NCBI GenBank assembly: GCA_034432655.1 | Contig: DAOUBP010000157.1 | Coordinates: forward strand, 62,001-126,000 | Origin: DAOUBP01 sp034432655 | GTDB lineage: Bacteria > Chloroflexota > Anaerolineae > CG2-30-64-16 | Reading direction: 5' to 3' | Length of the DNA stretch: 64,000 nucleotides | In this document: piece after piece, positions 41,175 to 49,428 of the stretch | Layout of the letters: every line of letters starts with the position of its first letter | Position numbering within the stretch: position 1 is the first letter of the stretch | The notes under the pieces: model-generated | The model's input: only the letters and a program-made list of their open reading frames with translations | Told to the model about the DNA's origin: nothing | The model's database searches: none | Translations under genes and position numbers: made by a program

Positions 41175-41777
41175 TTACGCCGCTGCGGTGCGCTGCGCCA
41201 GGGGACGGCGCAGCGGCGCAAAACGACCGGTGCTCAGCCACGCGATCAACCGCGTTTTGGCCCACAGCCGGCGGTCCCAGATAAACCAGATCAGCAGCGC
41301 CAGGCCGATGACCTCGAACGCGACCAGGATCGGCGTGGTGCGGATGATCTCCACATAGGCGGACCACATCGCTTGCGGTTCACCCACGTGCACCCAGGGA
41401 TGCCAGTAACCTGCCCCGAGGGGATAAAACAGGCTCTCCTGAAACCCCCACATGCGATCCGCGACCAGATGCCCGGAGAACGCCAGAAGGTAGGGCAGGG
41501 CGTGCCCCATCCGACGATGACGGCTGACACGCAGGCCCAGCCGGGCCCAAAGCGCTACAGCCAGCCAGATCCCCAAATGAAACCACAAGTTATGGCCCCA
41601 GAACAGGGCCGCCTGCGTGTCGCGGTAGACGGTAAGCGCCAGCGGTTTGTCCAACAGATCAGGCGCCAACGCGGCCAGGGCGATGAAGCGATAGTCAGCG
41701 TTGGGAAACCAGCCGAAGCGACGCTGCACCAGGTTCAACGTCGCCCAGGTGAATTCAATATGTCCGGTCGGTAACAT
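41175..41777 (-). CDS. YdjM/DUF457-like metal-dependent membrane hydrolase
   Basis: The 200-residue membrane protein starts LPTGHIEFTWATLNLVQRR and has His-rich helices: DYRFIALAALAPDLLDKPLAL, FWGHNLWFHLG, LLAFSGHLVADRMWG. Such spaced H, D and H-x-x-x-D residues are the metal ligands of the YdjM/LexA-regulated hydrolase family. The activity is unproven. The ATG at 41777 has GGGAAAG upstream. It lies between the GNAT-fold protein and rsmD on the same strand. Confidence 0.72.
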   Translation of the reverse strand: MLPTGHIEFTWATLNLVQRRFGWFPNADYRFIALAALAPDLLDKPLALTVYRDTQAALFWGHNLWFHLGIWLAVALWARLGLRVSRHRRMGHALPYLLAFSGHLVADRMWGFQESLFYPLGAGYWHPWVHVGEPQAMWSAYVEIIRTTPILVAFEVIGLALLIWFIWDRRLWAKTRLIAWLSTGRFAPLRRPLAQRTAAA

Positions 41778-41829
41778 GTTCTTTCCCTGATGTGCAACAA
41801 CCTCGCTGATGCGGCAGTTCGAAGCCCGG

Positions 41830-42894
41830 CTACGCAACCGACGGTTTGCCCGACCGGAGCAACGTCCGATAGATCGGCATATCGGTGCCACCGAAGCGAT
41901 ACTTGTAATCCTCGTTGCCCTGCAAGAAATCAAACCTTGCACGGCGCAGGCCAATGGCATGATGGATCAAACGCGCCAGCAGCACCCAGCCCGGGCTCAA
42001 CTGTGGCACTGCCGCCGGGTCGTAGCCGGAGTTGTAGACCAGGATCTCGTTGTTGTAGTCAAAACAGAAATAGGTGGCTACGGGCTGCCCCCCCACATCC
42101 AGGAAAGACAGTTGGAGCCAACCTGCCGCAGCCAGGGCCGCGGCCAGCGCGCGGAAATAGGCCTGCATTTCTTGGGTCATAAACGCGTGTTTGTCGGCCC
42201 GGCTGAAGCGATGCAGCGCGATGAAGTCGCTCATCGCCGCTTCCAGGCCCACAAGGCCGGTCACAAACCGCACCTGCGCGTCAGGCGCTTCCCGCTCTAT
42301 CCGGCGCAGCTTGCGGCGGATCTCGTGGCGCTCCTTTTTGTCCAGGCCTGCCAGGTAACGCTCCCAGGCCTCCTCGACGGCCGCTTCACCGTCGTCTTCC
42401 GGCACGGGCAAGGGGATGGCGGGCGCAACATCCTCTTGCAATACCTCTACCTGGAAACCTGCTGCGGCCGCCATCTCGGGCAAGCGGCTATGCGTCAACG
42501 ATGGCGCAGGCAGGTTGCACAGGTCCACCAGCTCCCACGCCGGCGCGTCCGGCCCGGACAACCACGCCAGAAAGGCAGCATAGACCGCATCCTCCTGGCC
42601 GGCCTCCGCGATCAGGTCGAGATAGTCGGACACCTCGATACAGCCTACCACGTTCAGGGTCGGCGCCTCCGGCTCTCCCGTCCCATACAGCGGTATGATC
42701 CCCACCAACCGGCCATCCTGGTACACAGCCAGCAGATACAGCGGCCCGCGCTGGCGGCCCAGATGTCGCCACCAGGTGGTCTGCCACTCCCAGGTCAAAA
42801 AGATGGTGTCGAACCGGCTGCGCCGCAGCAAAGCGTTCCATTCTTCTTTCAACGCGTCGAAACCGCGCTCATCGCGGTACAAGATCAGATCCAA
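41830..42894 (-). CDS. BioF2-like/FemAB-type GNAT acyltransferase
   Basis: The 354-residue protein shows the BioF2/CelD-type acetyltransferase layout: an N-terminal GNAT-like half (FDTIFLTWEWQTTWWRHLG, YLLAVYQDGRLVGIIPLYG), a helical bridge (LDKKERHEIRRKLRRIE) and a second half (VATYFCFDYNNEILVYNSGYDP, SPGWVLLARLIHHAI, DFLQGNEDYKYRFGG). Members transfer acyl or aminoacyl groups to sugars and cell-wall parts in exopolysaccharide loci. It sits 48 nt after a surface jelly-roll gene and near sugar transferases, which fits a cell-envelope role; the substrate is not known. Confidence 0.78.
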   Translation of the reverse strand: MDLILYRDERGFDALKEEWNALLRRSRFDTIFLTWEWQTTWWRHLGRQRGPLYLLAVYQDGRLVGIIPLYGTGEPEAPTLNVVGCIEVSDYLDLIAEAGQEDAVYAAFLAWLSGPDAPAWELVDLCNLPAPSLTHSRLPEMAAAAGFQVEVLQEDVAPAIPLPVPEDDGEAAVEEAWERYLAGLDKKERHEIRRKLRRIEREAPDAQVRFVTGLVGLEAAMSDFIALHRFSRADKHAFMTQEMQAYFRALAAALAAAGWLQLSFLDVGGQPVATYFCFDYNNEILVYNSGYDPAAVPQLSPGWVLLARLIHHAIGLRRARFDFLQGNEDYKYRFGGTDMPIYRTLLRSGKPSVA

Positions 42895-42942
42895 GATGTT
42901 CTCCTTCAGCGATAAATCTTTGGTGAGGGTCCCTGATATGTC

Positions 42943-45096
42943 CTACACATAGGCCTGGCGGACCAGCCAGGCGATCACGGCGACCAGCAGCAGGAACACC
43001 ACAATAAGCGACACCACGAGCAACCGTGCGCGTTCCGCCGGGTCGGCGAGCAGATTACGCAACCGGTCCAGGAAACCTGCAGGCCTGGCCGCCGTCCTGC
43101 GCGCTGCCTCTGTAGGGCGCGGCGTGACGGTCGCTGTCGCTGTGGCGATCGCCGCCACAGGTGCCGGGGGCGGCGTAAAAGTGATGATGGAGACGGTGGT
43201 CGCGTTCGCCAGAGGTGTTTGGCCGGCCAATAACGCACCTGGCGGGGGCGGTGGCACTGTTTCGGCGCCGGCAACCGGTGTCTCAACGGCCAACAGCGTG
43301 ACAGCGACCTCTGGGGTTTCTGGAGGAGACGGCGTCTCGGCTGCCGAGATGATCTCGTACTCAGGCGGTGCCTCAGGAGCAACCCGGGTCAGGTCCTCAG
43401 GATAAGCATCGGGCGTACAGGCCCACGCATGCACCTGATCCAGGAACATGGCCGTGCGACCGCCGGCGCCGTCGTTGATCACGTTAAAATACAGGTCGAA
43501 AGTGAGCCCGGCCGCGCCGATCACGTCGAAAATGTGCTGCTCCCAGGTCTGGGCGTCTTCCAGCGCCGACCACGGCTTGGCCCATACCTGGTCCCCCGGC
43601 CCCAACAGCACAAACTGCTGCTGGTCGCTGCCTGAGAGCGATTCGGCCCAGGTGTAGGTCCAAAAGCCGATCACAACGCGCGGCCGGCCAGCCGGCACGG
43701 TCACCGTCTGACGGACGGATGAATAGGCATAGCGGTTCTCGGCCTGTGAACCTAGCTGCAGCGCATATACGCCCTCAAACACCGGTGCAGTCACCAGGCG
43801 CGGGGGCAGCCGGCTGGCCCCGACGCGCCACGGCGCCAGGCCCGCCTCAAAACCGCCGTTCCTGGTCAGCTCGACGCAACCGGGCGGTCCCGCCGTAGGG
43901 ATCGCCGTGGGGAGCACAGCCGGGGTACCGGTGGGCGGTGGGGTAGCGCCGGGAGTAGGGCTGGCCGCTGCGCCGCTGGTGCACGCCCGGATGCGTACAT
44001 CGTCCACGTACATCACGGTCCGGCCGCCGACCCCGTCATTGTTGACACCGAAGCTGAGGAAGACCGTCTGCCCTGCAAAAGCGGAGATGTTGTAGTTCAG
44101 CAGATGCCAGGCCGGGTTGTTCTCCTGGGCACGCCAGGGCAGGTACAGTGGCCCACCGGCCGGGGTCAGCAGCGCCATCTCCTGGTAATCCGCACCGGCA
44201 CCGGGCTGCGTTTGCGTGTAGACCCACGCCTCCAGCGTCACGTAGGGATAACCGGCCGGCAGGGTCACCAACTGGCGCACCGACGTGAAGCTGTTGAGGG
44301 ATTGCTCCAACGAACCCAGCTTGAGCGCCAACGGCGCGCTGCGGGCCGGCGAGCCCACCACCGCGACCCCCGCCGGATGGCCGACCACCTGCCAGTTCGC
44401 CAGCCCGTTGTCAAACCGGCCGTCGGCCACCAGGTCCACGCAGCCCGGGGTGGGTGACGGGATCGGCGTGGCGGTCGCTGGGCTGGCCGTCGCGGTCACG
44501 GTGCCGGTGGGTACCACGGTGGCGCCGGTGGGGCAAGCGGTCAACGACACGTCATCCAGGAACATGGCCGCACGACCGCCCAACCCGTCGTTGTACACGT
44601 TGAAGTACACCTGCACGGTCTGGCCACGCCACGGCGTCAAGTCGAAGGTCAACTGGTTCCAGCTGCGGCTGTCGTTGTGCGAGCGCCATGGCTTGTTCAG
44701 GATCACCCCTGTGGGGTCCAGGAGCACCACTTCCATGTAGTCGGTCGTGGCGGGGGAGTCGGCCAAGGCATAGAACCAGAAAGAAAGTTTCACCTGTGCG
44801 CTGGTCGCCGGGATGGTCACCGTCTGCCGAGCCGAGGAGAAGCTCTGGACGTTGCCGCCGCTGGTGATGCCCAGCAGCAGCGAGCGGTTGCCGCTGTGCC
44901 TGGTGTAGGTCACGTACTGGGGCATCGCCGGGGTGGGGCCGAGGTACCAGGCAGCATCCGTCTCGAAGCCGCCGTTGCTGATCAGCTCGACACAGCTCTG
45001 CGCATGGACCGGGTTCACGGCCATGCCCAGCACGCCGACCAGGGTCAGCACCACGACACTGACAGCATTCAACATACACTGTCGCGTTTTCATCAT
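42943..45096 (-). CDS. Surface protein with three jelly-roll modules and C-terminal membrane anchor
   Basis: The 717-residue protein has a signal peptide (cleaved near NPVHAQ) and three similar modules of about 160 residues (beginning CVELISNGGFETD, CVDLVADGRFDNG and CVELTRNGGFEAG). Each ends in a Y-F-N-V-x-N-D-G-x-G-G-R-x-x-M-x-x-D motif typical of carbohydrate-binding-like beta sandwiches with a metal site. Each starts with a Cys and has one near its end, giving a possible disulfide per module. Pro/Thr linkers join them, and one membrane helix with a short basic tail anchors the C-terminus. ATG 45096 or 45093 has a weak ribosome site. It is divergent from the glycosyltransferase gene. Confidence 0.8.
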   Translation of the reverse strand: MMKTRQCMLNAVSVVVLTLVGVLGMAVNPVHAQSCVELISNGGFETDAAWYLGPTPAMPQYVTYTRHSGNRSLLLGITSGGNVQSFSSARQTVTIPATSAQVKLSFWFYALADSPATTDYMEVVLLDPTGVILNKPWRSHNDSRSWNQLTFDLTPWRGQTVQVYFNVYNDGLGGRAAMFLDDVSLTACPTGATVVPTGTVTATASPATATPIPSPTPGCVDLVADGRFDNGLANWQVVGHPAGVAVVGSPARSAPLALKLGSLEQSLNSFTSVRQLVTLPAGYPYVTLEAWVYTQTQPGAGADYQEMALLTPAGGPLYLPWRAQENNPAWHLLNYNISAFAGQTVFLSFGVNNDGVGGRTVMYVDDVRIRACTSGAAASPTPGATPPPTGTPAVLPTAIPTAGPPGCVELTRNGGFEAGLAPWRVGASRLPPRLVTAPVFEGVYALQLGSQAENRYAYSSVRQTVTVPAGRPRVVIGFWTYTWAESLSGSDQQQFVLLGPGDQVWAKPWSALEDAQTWEQHIFDVIGAAGLTFDLYFNVINDGAGGRTAMFLDQVHAWACTPDAYPEDLTRVAPEAPPEYEIISAAETPSPPETPEVAVTLLAVETPVAGAETVPPPPPGALLAGQTPLANATTVSIITFTPPPAPVAAIATATATVTPRPTEAARRTAARPAGFLDRLRNLLADPAERARLLVVSLIVVFLLLVAVIAWLVRQAYV

Positions 45097-45207
45097 GGCA
45101 GGGCATCCTCTCATTCACTCCGCCGGCGAAGACAACACAGGCCGGGCTACACTTGCATGTCGCTCCGCTACAGCCGGCATTCTATCACGAACACGCTGCC
45201 GAAGCAA

Positions 45208-45236
45208 TTGCCCTATGGCCCTGACCATGCTATAAT
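45208..45236 (+). promoter_or_regulatory. Promoter of the glycosyltransferase operon (near-leaderless)
   Basis: TTGCCC (45208-45213) and a perfect TATAAT (45231-45236) are spaced by 17 bp. The ATG lies only 12 nt after the -10 box, so the transcript would begin at or within a few nt of the start codon. Confidence 0.7.
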
Positions 45237-45247
45237 CGGGTCTACCT

Positions 45248-46192
45248 ATGGACGAACTGCCGCGCGACCCTGTGGACCTGGCCGTCATCATTGTCAACTA
45301 CAACACCAGCGCGCTGCTGCGCGACTGCCTGCGCTCCGTGTTCGCCAGCACCGGCGGGCTGAAGCTGGCGGTCTGTGTGGTGGACAACGCGTCATCCGAC
45401 GATAGCGTCGCCATGGTGCAAGCTGAATTCCCCCAGGTGCACCTGATTGCCAACCGTGACAACGTGGGGTACCCGGCGGCCAACAACCAGGGCCTGCGTT
45501 GGTTCGGGTTTGGCCCCTCTGAAGACGCCCAGGATGGCACGCCGCGTTTCGCCTTGCTCCTGAACCCCGACACCGTCCTGCCTCCCGATGCTTTGGCCCG
45601 CATGCTGGACTTCATGGCCGCGCATCCCAAGGCCGGCGTCGTCGGCCCCAAGCTGGTTCGGCTGGACGGCTCGCTGGATAAGGCATGTCGTCGCTCCTTC
45701 CCCACGCCGGCCACGTCCCTTTATCATCTGCTCAAGCTGGACAGGCTCTTCCCTCACAGCCCGCGTTTTGCCCGTTACGACCTTTCCTACCTGGATCCGA
45801 ACCTCACGACGCGGGTAGACTCGGTCGTCGGCGCATTCATGCTGGTGCGCCGGGAGGCCATCCGGGCGGCCGGCCTGCTGGATGAGGCGTTCTTCATGTA
45901 CGGCGAAGACCTGGACTGGGCCAAGCGAATCACCGACGCGGGCTGGGAGGTGTGGTACTACCCGGAGGTGACGGTGCTGCACGTCAAAGAGGCCGCCAGT
46001 CGCCACTCCTATCGTGCCCGGGTGGAGTTTTACCGGGCGATGAACATCTTCTACGAAAAACACTATCGGGCAACGACGCCTTTCTGGTTGGACTGGCTCA
46101 TTCGCGGGGGTGTGGCGTTCTTCGGCGGGCTGGATCTGTTGGTCCGCCGGCTGCGCGGCCAATACCGTTCGCCGGGGTTGGGGGTGCAATGA
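45248..46192 (+). CDS. Family 2 glycosyltransferase (rhamnosyltransferase-like)
   Basis: The 314-residue protein has the GT-A fold: LAVIIVNYNTSALLRDCL, CVVDNASSDDSV, LIANRDNVGYPAANNQGL, the metal/nucleotide site ALLLNPDTVLPP and FMLVRREAIRAAGLLDEAFFMYGEDLDW. These phrases match WbbL-type rhamnosyl- or mannosyltransferases of polysaccharide synthesis. The N-terminus is short and there is no ribosome site, consistent with a near-leaderless mRNA. The next gene starts by an ATGA overlap. Confidence 0.9.
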   Translation: MDELPRDPVDLAVIIVNYNTSALLRDCLRSVFASTGGLKLAVCVVDNASSDDSVAMVQAEFPQVHLIANRDNVGYPAANNQGLRWFGFGPSEDAQDGTPRFALLLNPDTVLPPDALARMLDFMAAHPKAGVVGPKLVRLDGSLDKACRRSFPTPATSLYHLLKLDRLFPHSPRFARYDLSYLDPNLTTRVDSVVGAFMLVRREAIRAAGLLDEAFFMYGEDLDWAKRITDAGWEVWYYPEVTVLHVKEAASRHSYRARVEFYRAMNIFYEKHYRATTPFWLDWLIRGGVAFFGGLDLLVRRLRGQYRSPGLGVQ

Positions 46193-47586
46193 TGAAACGG
46201 CCTCGTATCTGGTTCGCACTCAGCCTGGTGTTGATGGATGCGGCTATGAGCTTTCTGGCCTTTTTCATCGCGTATCTGATCCGTACGGCGATGCGAGGGC
46301 CGGAGGTCGGGCCGTTCCGGGATCACCTCCTCCCAGCCATCATCCAGGTGCTGGCAACCCTGCTGGTGTTCTTCTTCTACAAGTTCTACCACCGGCGTCA
46401 CGCGGCGCTGTTGCTGGACGAAATCTACCGCCTGGTTGGCGGGGTCTCGGTGGCCACCCTGGTCACCATCGCGTTCATGTCGTTTGTGTTGCGCGAGACG
46501 TTGCAGTATCAGCGCTCTATCGTGGCACTGGCGTGGGCCACCAGCATCGTGCTGATCAGCCTGGGCCGGGTGCTGCATGGCCGCCTCCAGCGTCTGCTAC
46601 AGCGCCGAGGGATAGGCCTGGAGCGGGTGTTGATCGTGGGCACCGGCGAGGTAGGGCGCATGATCTTGCAGAAGTTCCAGCAATCGGCCGATCTGGGTTA
46701 TCAGGTGGTGGGGTTCGTGGAGGCCAATCCCAACGGCCGCGTGCCCGGCAAGGTGATGGGGCAGCCCGTCCTCGGCACTGTGGAGGACCTGCCGCGCCTC
46801 ATCGAGGCCCACGATATCAGCGAAGTAATCATCGCGCTGCCGGAGGCCTCACACCAGGAGCTGGTGGGGATCGTCTCGCAGTGCGAACGGGAGCGGGTCA
46901 GCATTCGGGTCTTCCCCGACGTTTTCCAGATCATGGCCTCCGAAGTCACCATCAGCGATCTGGCGGGACTGCCGCTGTTAACGATCCGCGATGTGGCATT
47001 GCGCGGCTGGAAGTTGACCTTGAAGCGCATCGTGGATATCGCCTTCAGCAGCATTTTCCTGGTGCTCTTCTCGCCGGTTATGTTGCTGACCGCCATCTTG
47101 ATCAAATTGGATTCGCCGGGGCCGGTTTTCTTCGTGCAGGAACGCATGGGGCTGGACGCCAAGCCGTTCAAGATGCTCAAGTTCCGCTCTATGCGGGTGG
47201 ATGCCGAGGCCAACGGGCCCGGCTGGACGACCAAGGATGACCCGCGGCGTACCCGGGTCGGCGCCTTCATCCGCAAATACTCCATTGATGAGCTGCCCCA
47301 ATTCATTAACGTGCTGATGGGAGACATGAGCGTGGTTGGCCCCCGGCCAGAGCAACCGGCTTATGTCGAGCAATTCCGGCGCAGCATCCCGCGTTACATG
47401 GAACGCCACCGGGAGAAAGCGGGCGTGACCGGTTGGGCACAGATCAACGGCCTGCGCGGGGACACCTCGATCGCAGAGCGTACCAAATACGATCTCTGGT
47501 ACATCGAAAACTGGTCCCTCTGGCTCGACTTCAAGATCATCCTGCGCACAGCCTTCAAAGCGCTCTTCGATCGCAGCGCCTATTGA
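46189..47586 (+). CDS. Polyisoprenyl-phosphate hexose-1-phosphate transferase (WcaJ/WbaP family)
   Basis: The 465-residue protein has four N-terminal membrane helices (about 8-110), a Rossmann-like CoA-binding-type domain (VLIVGTGEVGRMILQKF), a fifth helix near 285-305 and the catalytic domain with FVQERMGLDAKPFKMLKFRSM, the conserved Arg and Asp of SIDELPQFINVLMGDMSVVGPRP and VTGWAQINGLRGDTS. It starts lipid-linked polysaccharide synthesis by moving hexose-1-phosphate to undecaprenyl phosphate. The start ATG at 46189 overlaps the glycosyltransferase stop. Only these two genes of the pathway are present here. Confidence 0.93.
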   Translation: MMKRPRIWFALSLVLMDAAMSFLAFFIAYLIRTAMRGPEVGPFRDHLLPAIIQVLATLLVFFFYKFYHRRHAALLLDEIYRLVGGVSVATLVTIAFMSFVLRETLQYQRSIVALAWATSIVLISLGRVLHGRLQRLLQRRGIGLERVLIVGTGEVGRMILQKFQQSADLGYQVVGFVEANPNGRVPGKVMGQPVLGTVEDLPRLIEAHDISEVIIALPEASHQELVGIVSQCERERVSIRVFPDVFQIMASEVTISDLAGLPLLTIRDVALRGWKLTLKRIVDIAFSSIFLVLFSPVMLLTAILIKLDSPGPVFFVQERMGLDAKPFKMLKFRSMRVDAEANGPGWTTKDDPRRTRVGAFIRKYSIDELPQFINVLMGDMSVVGPRPEQPAYVEQFRRSIPRYMERHREKAGVTGWAQINGLRGDTSIAERTKYDLWYIENWSLWLDFKIILRTAFKALFDRSAY

Positions 47587-47609
47587 TCGCACGGCTTCCT
47601 GCTCTGTTT

Positions 47610-47638
47610 TTGACACCTGTCGCCCTTCATGCTATTAT
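47610..47638 (+). promoter_or_regulatory. Promoter of hrcA-grpE-dnaK
   Basis: A perfect TTGACA (47610-47615) and TATTAT (47633-47638) are spaced by 17 bp. The CIRCE operator lies 13 nt after the -10 box, where HrcA binding would block initiation. Confidence 0.85.
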
Positions 47639-47651
47639 TTTGCCGCTCATA

Positions 47652-47678
47652 TTAGCACTCTCATGCTGAGAGTGCTAA
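47652..47678. promoter_or_regulatory. CIRCE operator (HrcA binding site)
   Basis: The sequence is TTAGCACTC, nine bases, GAGTGCTAA, a perfect match to the consensus inverted repeat bound by HrcA. It overlaps the transcription start region of hrcA. Confidence 0.98.
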
Positions 47679-47692
47679 AACGGAGATGGAAG

Positions 47693-48733
47693 ATGGAAAT
47701 GACCCCGCGACGCCAGGCAATTCTGGGCCTGGTAGTGCGATCGTATATCGAAAAAGGAGTGCCGGTCGGGTCCAAAGCGTTTGTGGAGACGTACGGGCTG
47801 GATGTCAGCCCGGCCACGATCCGCAACGAGATGGCTGCGCTGGAGGAGATGGGCTATCTGACCCATCCGCACACCTCGGCCGGCCGCGTGCCCACCGAAA
47901 AGGGCTATCGCTTTTTCGTGGAGCACCTGTTGGGCGATACTGAGCTGCCGCTGGAGGAACAACTGATGATCCGTCACCAGTTCCACCAGGCGCAGCTCGA
48001 GCTCGATCAGTGGGTGCGGCTGGCCGTGGCCGTGTTGGCGCACACCACGCGCAAAGCTGCGCTGGCCACGCCCCCGCGGGCACGCCAGAGCAAATTCAAA
48101 CACATCGAGCTGATCGGCCTGCGCGACACCGTGGTATTGCTGGTGCTCGTGTTGATCGGGGGCACCGTCAAGCAACAGGTGCTGGCGTTGGACACCGTGG
48201 TGGAACAGGATGCGCTCAGCCGGTTGTCCGGTCAGCTCAACGAACGGCTGTATCGGATGAACGCCGGCCAGATCATGCAACGGGTGGCCGATCTGTCCGA
48301 CCTGGGCCGGCAGGTAGCGCGCATCGTGCGCGACATCATGGAGGCTATTGATCGCCAGACCGACGACCCGATCTACCGGGAGGGGTTGTCGCACATCCTG
48401 CAGGAGCCGGAATTCAGCGAAGGCGGCCAGGTGCAGGGGATCGTGCGCACATTAGAAGGTCCAACGCTGGCCGGCATGGTGGCCATTGCCGCACAGCCGC
48501 TGGAGGTCGGCGGCGTGCAGGTGCTGATCGGCGGCGAGGGACGATGGCGTGAGTTCTCCGATTTGGCGTTGGTGCTCTCGCGTTACGGCGTGGCCGGCGG
48601 TGCCAGCGGCCTCCTGGGCGTGGTCGGGCCGTTGCGAATGACCTACGATCGCACCATCGGCGCCGTGCGCTATGTGTCGCGGCTGATGAGCGACCTGGTC
48701 AGCAACTGGTATGACGAGGCCGGCGGCAACTAA
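47693..48733 (+). CDS. hrcA: Heat-inducible transcription repressor HrcA
   Basis: The 346-residue protein has an N-terminal winged helix (TPRRQAILGLVVRSYIEKGVP, DVSPATIRNEMAALEEMGYL, HPHTSAGRVPTEKGYRFFV) and the C-terminal HrcA effector domain (GGTVKQQVLAL, LLGVVGPLRMTYDRTIGAV). HrcA represses chaperone operons through CIRCE and depends on GroE for folding in other bacteria. An in-frame ATG inside CIRCE is rejected; the ATG at 47693 has GGAG 7 nt upstream. grpE and dnaK follow on the same strand, so the repressor controls its own operon. Confidence 0.97.
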   Translation: MEMTPRRQAILGLVVRSYIEKGVPVGSKAFVETYGLDVSPATIRNEMAALEEMGYLTHPHTSAGRVPTEKGYRFFVEHLLGDTELPLEEQLMIRHQFHQAQLELDQWVRLAVAVLAHTTRKAALATPPRARQSKFKHIELIGLRDTVVLLVLVLIGGTVKQQVLALDTVVEQDALSRLSGQLNERLYRMNAGQIMQRVADLSDLGRQVARIVRDIMEAIDRQTDDPIYREGLSHILQEPEFSEGGQVQGIVRTLEGPTLAGMVAIAAQPLEVGGVQVLIGGEGRWREFSDLALVLSRYGVAGGASGLLGVVGPLRMTYDRTIGAVRYVSRLMSDLVSNWYDEAGGN

Positions 48734-48760
48734 CGCAAGAACAAGGAGTGGTAGCAGACT

Positions 48761-49324
48761 ATGAATCATACCGAACCCGTATCCGAACCGAAGACAGAGC
48801 AGCTTCCGGAAAGCGCCAGCGCCCGCCCGGAACAACAGCCGGCGGCCGCACCACAGCCCTCCCTGGAGGAGCAACTGACCCAGGCCCAGGCCCAGGCCGC
48901 GGAATATCTCGACAACTGGCGCCGCGCAGTGGCCGAGCTCAGCAACGCGCGCAAGCGGATGCAGCGGGAGATGGACGAAATGCGCGCCTCGGCGGCCGAA
49001 CGCGTCTTGCTCAAGCTGCTGCCCATCGTGGACGACGTCGAGCGGGCGTTCGCTGCGGTACCGGCCGATCAAGCCAACTCGGAGTGGGTCAACGGCTTCC
49101 GCCTGATCCAGCGCAAACTGCAGGCCCTGCTGGAGAGCGAAGCCGTAGAACAGATCCCGGTTGAGGGCGCGCACTTCGACCCCGCCCTGCATCATGCAGT
49201 GAGTCACGAAGAAGTGGAAGGCTATGAGGATGGCCAGATTATCGGCGAGGTGGCGCGCGGCTACCGGCTGGGGGACAAGGTTCTGCGGCCGGCGTTGGTG
49301 CGCGTCGCCAAAGGCAACCAGTAA
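48761..49324 (+). CDS. grpE: Nucleotide exchange factor GrpE
   Basis: The 187-residue protein has a disordered acidic Pro/Glu-rich start, a long coiled coil (EEQLTQAQAQAAEYLDNWRR) and the beta domain with VEGAHFDPALHHAVSHEE and GEVARGYRLGDKVLRPALVRVAKG. GrpE dimers release ADP from DnaK. AAGGAG precedes the ATG by about 12 nt, slightly long. It lies 27 nt after hrcA and 104 nt before dnaK. Confidence 0.96.
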   Translation: MNHTEPVSEPKTEQLPESASARPEQQPAAAPQPSLEEQLTQAQAQAAEYLDNWRRAVAELSNARKRMQREMDEMRASAAERVLLKLLPIVDDVERAFAAVPADQANSEWVNGFRLIQRKLQALLESEAVEQIPVEGAHFDPALHHAVSHEEVEGYEDGQIIGEVARGYRLGDKVLRPALVRVAKGNQ

Positions 49325-49428
49325 CGGACGGCACACAAAAACCCGTCACGCGGCATTCACGCCGTGGCCTGACGTGCGGGCGTTCGACGCGTATACCAGG
49401 GTGTAACATCACGAAGGAGAAATGATCT

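Noticed and set aside
47663..47692. Upstream start of hrcA inside CIRCE
   Set aside because: The codons would lie in the operator and the extra residues are not found in HrcA; the ATG at 47693 has a good ribosome site.
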